From the NCBI GenBank assembly GCA_030765605.1, contig JAVCCG010000002.1:1-5913 (forward strand): DNA of 5,913 nt, given 5' to 3'. The stretch comes from Candidatus Alcyoniella australis. Its GTDB lineage: Bacteria > Lernaellota > Lernaellaia > JAVCCG01 > Alcyoniellaceae. Shown here one piece after another: positions 1 to 5,913 of this stretch (its first letter is position 1; every line of letters starts with the position of its first letter). The notes beneath the pieces were generated by a model. It made no database searches. It worked only from the letters and a program-made list of their open reading frames with translations, and was not told the DNA's origin. A program made the translations under genes and the position numbers.

Positions 1-557
1 AGCACTTGCGTGTCGTCGGGCAGGGTGAACAGCTTGCGCCGGATATTGTCGAGCAAGGCGTTGTGGTTGCCGCCGGGTAGGTCGGTGCGGCCGATGCTGC
101 CGCAAAACAGCGAGTCGCCGACGATCGCCACCTTGTCGAACACCAAGCCGATGCCGCCGGGAGAATGCCCAGGCAAATGCAGCACGCGCATCTTGATTGC
201 GCCGACTTCGACCTCGTCGCCTTCCTTAAGCAGCTGATCCGCGGGCGGAGACGAAGGCACGCTCATGCCGAACAGCGAGGCGGTGGCCGCGGAGTTGGCG
301 AGCATGTCGGCCTCGGCCTCGTGGATCAGGATCGGCGCGTCGGTGCTCTGCTTGAGCTCGGCGTTGCCGCCGGTATGATCCCAATGCGAGTGAGTATTGA
401 TGATGTATTTGACGCTCAGCCCGTGCTTGTTCACCAGGTCGAGAATCATTTGCGCATGGCCGCCGGGATCGATCACCGCGGCTTGCTTGGTCTCTTCATC
501 GCCCACGATGTAGCAGTTGACCGCCAGCGGTCCGGTCTCAAGCATCTCGAGAATCAC
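1..557 (-). CDS. MBL-fold metallo-hydrolase, glyoxalase II-like (3' end outside window)
   Basis: This is a small cytosolic metallo-beta-lactamase-fold hydrolase of the hydroxyacylglutathione-hydrolase-like (GloB-like) group, whose members usually hydrolyse thioesters at a two-metal site. The 185 visible residues contain the metal-binding motif THSHWDHTGG (residues 55-64; ligands H56, H58, D60, H61), a third histidine in LPGHSPGG (H131), and the bridging aspartate in GDSLFCGSIGRTDLPGG (D148). The family usually has about 205-215 residues, so only a short tail, including the last metal-ligand histidine, should lie beyond position 1. The chosen start is GTG at 557-555: a strong GAGGAGG sits four bases upstream, and an in-frame TAA lies just upstream. 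The in-frame ATG at 545 is too far from that site. The second HxHxDH position is Ser-His rather than the commoner Gly-His. The true substrate cannot be told; such genes are often called hydroxyacylglutathione hydrolase without glutathione being present. Confidence 0.93.
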   Translation of the reverse strand, partial: MILEMLETGPLAVNCYIVGDEETKQAAVIDPGGHAQMILDLVNKHGLSVKYIINTHSHWDHTGGNAELKQSTDAPILIHEAEADMLANSAATASLFGMSVPSSPPADQLLKEGDEVEVGAIKMRVLHLPGHSPGGIGLVFDKVAIVGDSLFCGSIGRTDLPGGNHNALLDNIRRKLFTLPDDTQV

Positions 558-561
558 ATCG

Positions 562-568
562 CCTCCTC
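562..568 (-). promoter_or_regulatory. Ribosome binding site fixing the GTG start of the MBL hydrolase
   Basis: The minus strand reads GAGGAGG followed by CGAT and then GTG. The match to the anti-Shine-Dalgarno sequence is near perfect, with the same four-base spacing used by iorB in this window. This favours the GTG at 557 over the ATG at 545. Confidence 0.8.
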
Positions 569-613
569 GGGGTTGATTGCATTAGCCGCGACCGACCTTT
601 CGCGGCTGGCCGA

Positions 614-643
614 ATCCTAATCGTCGACGTTACGCACTGTCAA
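614..643 (-). promoter_or_regulatory. Predicted sigma70-type promoter for the MBL hydrolase
   Basis: On the minus strand a perfect -35 hexamer TTGACA (643-638) is followed by an 18-base spacer and TAGGAT (619-614), which matches four of six bases of the -10 consensus. Transcription would start near 607, giving a leader of about 50 bases before the GTG start. It lies in the divergent intergenic stretch 558-712, in which no other gene is seen. This is prediction by eye only. Confidence 0.55.
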
Positions 644-694
644 CGTCTTGGATCACCCGTCGGACCTGGCAATCGCTTTTTGCGCGGCGTTGGC

Positions 695-703
695 TGTGAT
701 AAA
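695..703 (+). promoter_or_regulatory. Possible extended -10 element for the GNAT-membrane gene
   Basis: The plus strand reads TGT followed by GATAAA, an extended -10-like pattern ending nine bases before the ATG at 713. No convincing -35 is present. No Shine-Dalgarno precedes the ATG, so if this element is used the transcript would be almost or fully leaderless. Weak evidence. Confidence 0.2.
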
Positions 704-712
704 ACCGCTGAC

Positions 713-1738
713 ATGTCAAAGCTGAGCATCAGACCGCTGGACAGCGGGCAGTTCGAGCAAGCCGCGCACGTAGCGGTACGCGAGCATTGCGCACTGTTCG
801 ATGCGCCTGAGCTGCCGCGGCGCGTGAACGAGCTGCACGGCGCTTGGTCTAAGCGTGGCGCGGCCGAGGGAGTTTTTACCGCACTGGACCAGGACGACGG
901 ACTGGCCGGGCTGTGCGTTGTGCGCTGCCGCGAGAACGGCTGGGCCTGGCCTGCCACGCAACGGCTGAGCGGACCGCTGCCGCCGGCAAGTGCGGCCCTG
1001 GAACTGGTCTGGGTGCGGCCCGACTTACGGCGACAGGGTATCGCCGCCGCGCTGGCAGCGCGGGCAGTGGAGTACGCCGCGGCCCGCGCGTGCGACGAGT
1101 TGCTGTGCGAACCCCGGGGCGACAACGGTCTGGACCTTGCTCTGGCCTTAGGATTTGTACAGCGCGGCCGCCAATACCGGCTGTTGATCGACAGCTCTGA
1201 GCACTGCGGCGAGGTGCCGATCGCCCTGCCCCGCAAGCTGGTCCAGCCGCTGTTCAACGCGACGGGCTTTTGGCTGCGGCAAAAACGCGGCGACCCTCAT
1301 GCGCTCTATGGCTACCTTTTTCTATTGTTCGCCTGCGTGCTGCTGCTCTCGCTGCTCGAGCCGGGATGGCGGCAAATAGCACAATCGCTGTTGTTCAACA
1401 GCGCGACCGTGTTGGCCGCAATACTGGCCTGTGCAGTGCTGCTGATCGGCGCGGGCGCGATCTATCGCGCACCCCTGCGTCCGCTGGACGCGCTTAAGCT
1501 ATCGGCCGTCGGCCTAACGATCAGCGGCGCGCTTTGCGCGGCGCTAAGTTTGGCACTGCTAATGGCGGGCGTTGAGTACTCCGCGTTGCCCTCAATGGTC
1601 GGGGTATTGATCTGTTGTTTGGTGCTGGTGCCCGGAGAGCGGCTGTACGGCCGCTGGACCTGGGGCGCGGCACTACTGGCGGCCCTGGCCGCGGGACTCG
1701 TGGCTCAGGAATTGGGAATGTTCAGCCTAAATTATTGA
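713..1738 (+). CDS. GNAT-family acetyltransferase fused to a multi-pass membrane domain
   Basis: A 341-residue protein in two parts. Residues 1-160 look like a GNAT (GCN5-related) N-acetyltransferase. There is a beta strand ELVWVRP (97-103) followed by the acetyl-CoA pyrophosphate-binding loop RRQGIA (106-111) and its helix, then a later GFVQRGRQY segment (147-155) typical of the fold's C-terminal strands. Residues from about 198 to 334 hold roughly five hydrophobic stretches (about 198-216, 228-250, 263-286, 292-307, 315-334), separated by basic or polar turns, so the protein should be anchored in the cytoplasmic membrane. No signal peptide precedes the GNAT part, which should face the cytosol. 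I do not recognise the membrane domain as a named family, and the substrate is unknown. ATG 713 is preferred over an in-frame TTG at 680 because similarity to the fold begins at once; neither start has a Shine-Dalgarno. The 3' end overlaps the convergent iorB by 17 bases. Confidence 0.85.
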   Translation: MSKLSIRPLDSGQFEQAAHVAVREHCALFDAPELPRRVNELHGAWSKRGAAEGVFTALDQDDGLAGLCVVRCRENGWAWPATQRLSGPLPPASAALELVWVRPDLRRQGIAAALAARAVEYAAARACDELLCEPRGDNGLDLALALGFVQRGRQYRLLIDSSEHCGEVPIALPRKLVQPLFNATGFWLRQKRGDPHALYGYLFLLFACVLLLSLLEPGWRQIAQSLLFNSATVLAAILACAVLLIGAGAIYRAPLRPLDALKLSAVGLTISGALCAALSLALLMAGVEYSALPSMVGVLICCLVLVPGERLYGRWTWGAALLAALAAGLVAQELGMFSLNY

Positions 1739-2321
1739 TGAAGCGGCGGCCCGCTTCAAAGGCCCGGGCGTTGACCTCGCGCAGGCGCTCCACAACGCTG
1801 GACACCACGTAATCGCGCAAAGCGTCGCCGGGCAGCGGCAGCACTCCGAGCTCGGCCAACGCTCCACTGAGCACGCTGTTTACAGCCATGGAACTGCCCG
1901 CCTCTTCTGCCAATCTCAGGACGTCAAAGGTCACCAGCCTCGCAACCGAACCCTCGAGCTGCCGCAAACGCGACAGTGCGTCGGGATATTCGCGGTCGGC
2001 CAATGTCAGGCCAAAGGGCACGATCGGCCGCGTGTTGACCAGCAGCGTGGTCTGCGGCCCGACGCGGTCCACAGCGCGCAAAGCCTCCAATGGCTCAAAG
2101 CCGACCAGCACGTCGGCACAGCCGCGACCGACCAGCGGACTGCGCGCCGCACCGATCACCAGCGTGCTGACCACCACACCGCCGCGCTGGCTCATACCGT
2201 GGATCTCGCCCGCCGTGGCCTCGAGCCCGGCGAGCAGCGCGGCCTCGCCCAGCAATCGGGTCATGGTCAGCGAGCCCTGCCCCCCGACTCCCGCGACCAC
2301 GATTTTGCACAGTCCGCTCAT
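1722..2321 (-). CDS. iorB: Indolepyruvate oxidoreductase beta subunit (IorB)
   Basis: A 199-residue cytosolic subunit of indolepyruvate:ferredoxin oxidoreductase, the gamma-type (POR_N/EKR-like) domain that completes the 2-oxoacid oxidoreductase with IorA. The visible signature is an N-terminal IVVAGVGGQGSLTMTRLLGE (residues 7-26) and then EIHGMSQRGG (39-48), both hallmarks of the family. The length matches the usual 190-200 residues, so the gene looks intact. The start at 2321 is set by AGGAGG four bases upstream and by the ATGA overlap with the stop codon of the upstream iorA-like gene, which implies translational coupling and near-equal amounts of both subunits. An in-frame upstream ATG at 2378 would lie inside iorA and is not needed. 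The stop TGA (1724-1722) lies inside the 3' end of the convergent GNAT-membrane gene. Confidence 0.95.
   Translation of the reverse strand: MSGLCKIVVAGVGGQGSLTMTRLLGEAALLAGLEATAGEIHGMSQRGGVVVSTLVIGAARSPLVGRGCADVLVGFEPLEALRAVDRVGPQTTLLVNTRPIVPFGLTLADREYPDALSRLRQLEGSVARLVTFDVLRLAEEAGSSMAVNSVLSGALAELGVLPLPGDALRDYVVSSVVERLREVNARAFEAGRRFINNLG
1739..1758. terminator. Perfect 8-bp hairpin between convergent genes, possible two-way terminator
   Basis: TGAAGCGG and CCGCTTCA form a perfect 8-bp stem around a four-base loop. It begins at the base right after the TGA of the GNAT-membrane gene and lies inside the last codons of iorB. On the minus strand it is followed by an AT-rich stretch (TCAATAATTT), a weak U-tract. 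On the plus strand AAAGGCCC follows, so no U-tract is present in that direction. A terminator role is inferred from position and symmetry. Confidence 0.35.
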
Positions 2322-5300
2322 TGCGCCTCCTGGACCTTCACGGGCCGGATCGCGCCGTTGGGACAGACCTGCACGCATACTCCGCAGCCGTCGCAGAGCA
2401 CCGGGTCGATGGCAATTTTACCGTCGCGGCGCACGAACGCCGGACAGCCGAGCAGGTCCAGGCAGGCTTGGCACGTGGCGCAGATCCCGCAGGTCAGACA
2501 GCGCCGCGCCTCGCGCTGCGCCGATTGGATATCGAGCACGCCCCTGGTCGGCTCGAAATCTTTGCTGCGCAATTCGGCCTCGCGCTGCGGCGGGCTGATG
2601 CGTTGTTGAGTCGTCACGCCGCCGGGCGCGTACCGGGGCTCCTCGCGCCAGCGCTCGCGCTCGGGCTCGATCTCGCGCAGCACCGGGTCCGCGCTGAGCA
2701 ACAGGTCGATGCCGTATGCCGCGCGTTTGCCCGCTGCCATGGCCTGGACCACGCTTGAGGGTCCGCTGACCACGTCGCCGGCCGCGAACACGTCCGCAAC
2801 GCTGGTGGCGCCGGTCTGTTCGTCAACGCGCACCCAGCCCCACTTGTCGACATCGATTTGTTTTTTTCCGCAACGCGGAAGCAACGGACGCTGGCCCACG
2901 GCAAAGACGATCGAGTTGGCTTCCAGCACGCTCTCGCTGCCCTGGACCACCACCGGCCGCGCTCGTCCCGAGGCATCGAGTCGGCCCGGCTCGGTGCGTA
3001 CGATCTCGAGCCCGGCGACACGACCATCCGTCGTCAGCACCCGCGTGGGGGCACTCCAGCTCAGCAGCTCGACCCCCTCTTCCAGCGCGTCGGCGATCTC
3101 CTGCGCGTCGGCAGGCATTTGCTCGACGCCGCGGCGGTAAACGACCTTGACCCCGCTCGCGCCAAGTCGCAGGGCCACGCGCGCCGCGTCGATCGCCGCG
3201 TTGCCTCCACCGATTACCAGCACGCGATCGCCAAGCTCTATCGCGCTTCCCAGGCGCTGCGCACGCAGCATCTCCAGGGCGCTGATGCAGCCCGTCGCTG
3301 TCTCGCCCTCGATTCCGGGCCTGGTGCCGATCATTGCGCCGCAGGCCAGCAGCAGCGCGTCATATTGATCGGCGAACAGCTCGGCCAAATCATCAATACG
3401 GCGACCGGACTCGAACTCGATCCCCGCGCCTTGCAGCATCTGCAGATCGCGCTCAAGCACTGCGCGCGGCAGCCGGTATTCGGGAATCGCCCATGCCGGT
3501 ATTCCGCCGATCAGCGGCTGCGCGTCGAACACCCGAACCTGGAAGCCGCGCAGGCGAAGATCGAACGCTCCGGCCAATCCTGCCGGGCCCGAGCCGATCA
3601 CGGCCACGCGTCCTTTGTCGGTCGGCAATGCGGACCAACGCTGGATCAGCGCGGCCCGCGCCGCGTCGCTCTCCAACTCTGCGGCCGCTGCCTTGAGATC
3701 GCAGATCGCCACAGGCTCGTCAAAATCGTTACGCACGCAGGCTGCTTCACACGGCCGGTGGCAAACCCGGCCGAGCACGCCGGGCAAACAGGCGCGCTGC
3801 CGCACCAGAGCGGTTGCCGCGTCCGCGTCCCCGGCTGCGAGCTGAGTTATGTAGCCCTGAACGCAGATTGTCAGCGGGCACTCGGTACTGCACGGCGGAT
3901 GGAGCATTTTTTCCGCGGCCGAGCCTGTCAAATAATCATCCAGCCCCTGCGGCCCGTGCTCCACACGGCGGCGCGCACGCTCTAGCTCGTAGCCCTTGGA
4001 AATCGTCTGCTCGCATTTGTGGCATTGCTCATCAGCCATGCCGCAGTTGCGGCACAGCTCGGGATCAACTTCAAAAACAGTGCGCTCTTTGCTCTGCCCA
4101 AGCACCCGACGCTCAAACAGCGGGCACGGGCTGCGGCTGATCAGCACGCGCAGGCCCGGCAGCTCGAGCAGCTCCTCGACCGCTTGCTTGGTAATGCGCG
4201 CGTCGCTGGGGTCGACCACGCGAATCTGCCTTACTCCCAAGCCGCGCAACGCAGCCTCGATGTCGACCTGCTGCTGCCCCTGCTTCACGTCGGGCGAACC
4301 GGGATGCGGCTGGTGTCCGGTCATGCCGGTGGTCGAGTTGTCGAGCACCACCAGCAGCGCTTCTCCGGCGTTGCGCACCGCGTTGACCACGCCGGTGAGC
4401 CCCGAGTGGAACAGCGTCGAGTCGCCGATAAAGGCGATCATCGGCCGGTCGACCACGCGCCCCATGCCCACCGCCTGGTTGATCGAGGCGCCCATGCAGA
4501 AGAACAGGTCGCCGATCTCGATCGGCGGAGCAAAGCCCAGGGTGTAGCAACCGATGTCGGTCATGTACAGCGCGTCGGGCCCGGCTGCGAGCTTGACCGC
4601 GAAGTAGGTCGCGCGATGCGGGCAGCCCGCGCAGAGCTGCGGCGGACGGCCCGGCAGATCAACCGGCGACTCCATCACAGGCACGGCGCGCGACAGCTCG
4701 AGCTCGCGGCCCAAGGCGTCGAGCAGTTCTTCGACTCCCAGCTCTCCCAGGCGCGAGGTGTGACCGCTGTGCTTGCCCAGTACCGGCTTGAGCTTGCCCG
4801 AGCGCGCGAGCTGCAATTGCAGCTGCTCCTCCATGTACGGCTCGAGCTCCTCGATTACCAGCACGCGCTGGACGCGCTGAATCAGCCGCGCCACCTGCTC
4901 CTCGGGCCAGGGATGGATTACGCCCAGCCGCAGGATCGTCACGCGTTCAAGCAGATCAAGTTCGCGGCAGATGTCGATCAACGCCGCGCTCACCGCGCCG
5001 GAGCTGAGCAACCCCAATGGACCCTCGCCGATCAGCTCAAAAAACTCCGATCTTTGGCTGATCTGCGCGGCGCGCTCAAGCCGCTCGATCAGCACCGGAT
5101 GCCGTTTGCGCGCGATGGCCGGCACCGGCACAAAGCTCTGCGGATCGCGTTGAAACACGCCGCTGCGTTGCGGCGGAAGCAGATCGTCAAAGGTCACCGT
5201 GCCGCGGGCGTGACTCAGCCGCGTGGTGGTGCGCAGGATTACCGGCAGCCGCACCTGCTCGCTGAGATCAAAGGCGTAGGCCGTCATGCGCCGCGCCTCG

Positions 5301-5740
5301 TCCGGGGTATGCGGCTCGAGCAGCGGCAGGCCTGATAGCCGCGCGTAGTAGCGGTTGTCCTGCTCGTTCTGGCTGGAGTGGCAGCCCGGATCGTCGGCGC
5401 TGACCAGCACGAATCCGGCGTTGGTGCCGGTGTAAGCGAATGTCATCAGCGGGTCTGCGGCCACGTTGACGCCCACGTGCTTCATCGCACACAGCGAGCG
5501 AGCGCCGCCCACGGCCGCAGCAGCGGCCAGCTCCAGCGCCACTTTCTCGTTGACCGCGTACTCGAAGTAAATCTGCGCCTCGCTCGCCAGGGAGTTCAGC
5601 GTGTCGCCGATCTCGCTGGCCGGCGTGCCCGGATAGGTCGTGGCCAGGGCCAGTCCGGCCTCCAGCGCACCGCGCACTATCGCCTGGTTACCCAGCAGCA
5701 ATAGGCGTTTTCCCGGTGTCGGATCTAGCAAAGGATGCAT
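2318..5740 (-). CDS. iorA: IorA-type indolepyruvate oxidoreductase alpha subunit fused to a GltD/NfnB-like FAD-NAD(P) module
   Basis: A 1140-residue cytosolic protein, against about 600 for ordinary IorA, which converts aryl-pyruvate and CoA to aryl-acetyl-CoA and CO2. Residues 11-550 are IorA: YPGTP (36-40), NEK with the probable catalytic Glu65, HSSQNEQDNRYYA (121-133), CAGCPHR (370-376), GCYTLG (397-402), and the thiamine-diphosphate motif GDST (439-442) to N468. Next comes a CxxC-x6-CxxC site (C563-C576). Residues about 612-690 are a GltD-type iron-sulfur domain (C617, C621, C660, C664, C668). Residues 710-1010 hold the FAD motif GSGPAG (716-721), the NAD(P) motif GGGN (844-847) with YRR (868-870) suggesting NADPH, and AGDVVSGP (987-994). 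The tail (1081-1126) is a two-cluster ferredoxin domain ending CxxCxxCxxxCP. ATG 5740 is chosen; a TTG at 5749 overlaps the predicted -10. Reading is continuous, so this is a true in-frame fusion. Direct NAD(P) coupling is inferred. Confidence 0.93.
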   Translation of the reverse strand: MHPLLDPTPGKRLLLLGNQAIVRGALEAGLALATTYPGTPASEIGDTLNSLASEAQIYFEYAVNEKVALELAAAAAVGGARSLCAMKHVGVNVAADPLMTFAYTGTNAGFVLVSADDPGCHSSQNEQDNRYYARLSGLPLLEPHTPDEARRMTAYAFDLSEQVRLPVILRTTTRLSHARGTVTFDDLLPPQRSGVFQRDPQSFVPVPAIARKRHPVLIERLERAAQISQRSEFFELIGEGPLGLLSSGAVSAALIDICRELDLLERVTILRLGVIHPWPEEQVARLIQRVQRVLVIEELEPYMEEQLQLQLARSGKLKPVLGKHSGHTSRLGELGVEELLDALGRELELSRAVPVMESPVDLPGRPPQLCAGCPHRATYFAVKLAAGPDALYMTDIGCYTLGFAPPIEIGDLFFCMGASINQAVGMGRVVDRPMIAFIGDSTLFHSGLTGVVNAVRNAGEALLVVLDNSTTGMTGHQPHPGSPDVKQGQQQVDIEAALRGLGVRQIRVVDPSDARITKQAVEELLELPGLRVLISRSPCPLFERRVLGQSKERTVFEVDPELCRNCGMADEQCHKCEQTISKGYELERARRRVEHGPQGLDDYLTGSAAEKMLHPPCSTECPLTICVQGYITQLAAGDADAATALVRQRACLPGVLGRVCHRPCEAACVRNDFDEPVAICDLKAAAAELESDAARAALIQRWSALPTDKGRVAVIGSGPAGLAGAFDLRLRGFQVRVFDAQPLIGGIPAWAIPEYRLPRAVLERDLQMLQGAGIEFESGRRIDDLAELFADQYDALLLACGAMIGTRPGIEGETATGCISALEMLRAQRLGSAIELGDRVLVIGGGNAAIDAARVALRLGASGVKVVYRRGVEQMPADAQEIADALEEGVELLSWSAPTRVLTTDGRVAGLEIVRTEPGRLDASGRARPVVVQGSESVLEANSIVFAVGQRPLLPRCGKKQIDVDKWGWVRVDEQTGATSVADVFAAGDVVSGPSSVVQAMAAGKRAAYGIDLLLSADPVLREIEPERERWREEPRYAPGGVTTQQRISPPQREAELRSKDFEPTRGVLDIQSAQREARRCLTCGICATCQACLDLLGCPAFVRRDGKIAIDPVLCDGCGVCVQVCPNGAIRPVKVQEAQ
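2326..2331 (-). promoter_or_regulatory. Ribosome binding site of iorB inside the iorA-like gene
   Basis: AGGAGG on the minus strand, four bases before the iorB ATG, lies within the last Gln-Glu-Ala codons of the upstream gene. It decides the iorB start and supports coupled translation. Confidence 0.8.
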
Positions 5741-5748
5741 GCGCGCCA

Positions 5749-5777
5749 AGTCTATGGCCGGGCGTTTTGACGGTCAA
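5749..5777 (-). promoter_or_regulatory. Predicted sigma70-type promoter of the iorA-iorB operon
   Basis: On the minus strand TTGACC (5777-5772; five of six consensus bases) is followed by a 17-base spacer and TAGACT (5754-5749; four of six). Only eight bases separate the -10 from the ATG at 5740, so the transcript would begin at or one base before the start codon. No Shine-Dalgarno is present, which fits leaderless initiation. Confidence 0.5.
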
Positions 5778-5790
5778 GCCGGACCGCGCC

Positions 5791-5913
5791 TAACCCGCAT
5801 TTCTCACGAGGGGTCGTAGCGAGGCGTGCAAGATGCCGCAAGAACAAGGAAGACGAGTCGATACTGCGCAGGCGTACCCGCTGCGGTACGTCGAGCACGG
5901 ATCGGCGAGAATG
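5791..5913 (+). other. Purine-rich intergenic element with complementary ends; candidate structured RNA or dispersed repeat
   Basis: No convincing gene is seen in 5741-5913. The stretch from CCCGCATTTCTCAC (5794-5807) to GCGAGAATG (5905-5913) has ends that can pair: CATT-CTC (5798-5805, one bulged T) with GAGAATG (5907-5913). Inside is an internal hairpin, GCGTACC (5872-5878) with GGTACGT (5885-5891), including one G-T pair, around a six-base loop. The left and middle parts are rich in GA-type words (ACGAGG, GCGAGG, AGACGAG, GGCGAGA), unlike the coding DNA nearby. Strand is arbitrary: it could be an RNA read rightward, an inverted-repeat element, or an upstream part of the operon control region. 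The element may continue past the window edge. Confidence 0.35.

Noticed and set aside
165-620. Plus-strand open frame of about 151 codons at the left end
   Set aside because: It is antisense to the metallo-beta-lactamase-fold gene, whose metal-binding motifs are unmistakable on the minus strand.
640-1257. Minus-strand open frame of about 205 codons opposite the GNAT gene
   Set aside because: Ser/Arg/Pro-rich low-information translation lying antisense to a frame with a clear GNAT motif and membrane segments; treated as a shadow.
2319-2378. Upstream in-frame ATG at 2378 as the iorB start
   Set aside because: It would lengthen the overlap with iorA to about 60 bases and add residues absent from the family, whereas ATG 2321 has AGGAGG at good spacing and family-like N-terminal residues.
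2858-5335. Long plus-strand open frames opposite the iorA fusion (for example 2858-3985 and 4019-5335)
   Set aside because: Their translations are rich in Arg, Ala, His and Gln with no recognisable motif, as expected for shadows of a GC-rich gene on the other strand that itself carries full family signatures.
5747-5749. TTG at 5749 as the start of the iorA fusion
   Set aside because: It overlaps the predicted -10 hexamer and has no Shine-Dalgarno; the ATG nine bases downstream fits better.
5833-5913. Open frame from ATG 5833 running off the right edge (starts MPQEQGRRVD)
   Set aside because: Only 27 codons are visible, it has only a weak GAGG upstream, and it coincides with the purine-rich inverted-repeat element. 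It cannot be fully excluded without sequence beyond the window.
1-5913. CRISPR arrays, tRNA or rRNA genes, insertion sequences
   Set aside because: No regularly spaced repeats, cloverleaf-like sequence, rRNA core motifs or transposase-like coding regions were seen.

Overview
The window is GC-rich (roughly 60-65% by eye), densely coded, and carries enzymes typical of an anaerobe that breaks down amino acids with ferredoxin-type 2-oxoacid chemistry. The style of the proteins suggests an uncultured deltaproteobacterium-like lineage (Desulfobacterota, Myxococcota or an allied candidate phylum). That placement is an inference, because the window holds no rRNA or other phylogenetic marker.

Layout. 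Positions 1-557 (minus strand) hold most of a glyoxalase-II-like metallo-beta-lactamase-fold hydrolase; its last residues run off the left edge. A 155-base divergent intergenic stretch (558-712) contains a good sigma70-type promoter for that gene. Positions 713-1738 (plus strand) encode an unusual protein: a GNAT acetyltransferase domain followed by about five membrane segments. It converges on, and overlaps by 17 bases, the 3' end of a minus-strand operon. That operon reads from 5740 leftward: a 1140-residue fusion protein (2318-5740), then iorB (1722-2321), joined by an ATGA stop/start overlap. Positions 5741-5913 contain no convincing gene. They hold a promoter for the operon and a roughly 120-base purine-rich element with complementary ends.

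How the genes work together. The operon encodes indolepyruvate:ferredoxin oxidoreductase (IOR), which oxidatively decarboxylates aryl-pyruvates to aryl-acetyl-CoA. Its alpha subunit is remodelled. A complete GltD/NfnB-like FAD- and NAD(P)-binding module, with its own N-terminal iron-sulfur motif and an extra four-cysteine site, lies between the thiamine-diphosphate part and the C-terminal two-cluster ferredoxin domain. Electrons from 2-oxoacid oxidation could therefore pass within one polypeptide to NAD(P), or be shared between NAD(P) and ferredoxin. This is the most notable biology in the window. The GNAT-membrane fusion and the structured-looking element upstream of the operon are the other points worth a second look.
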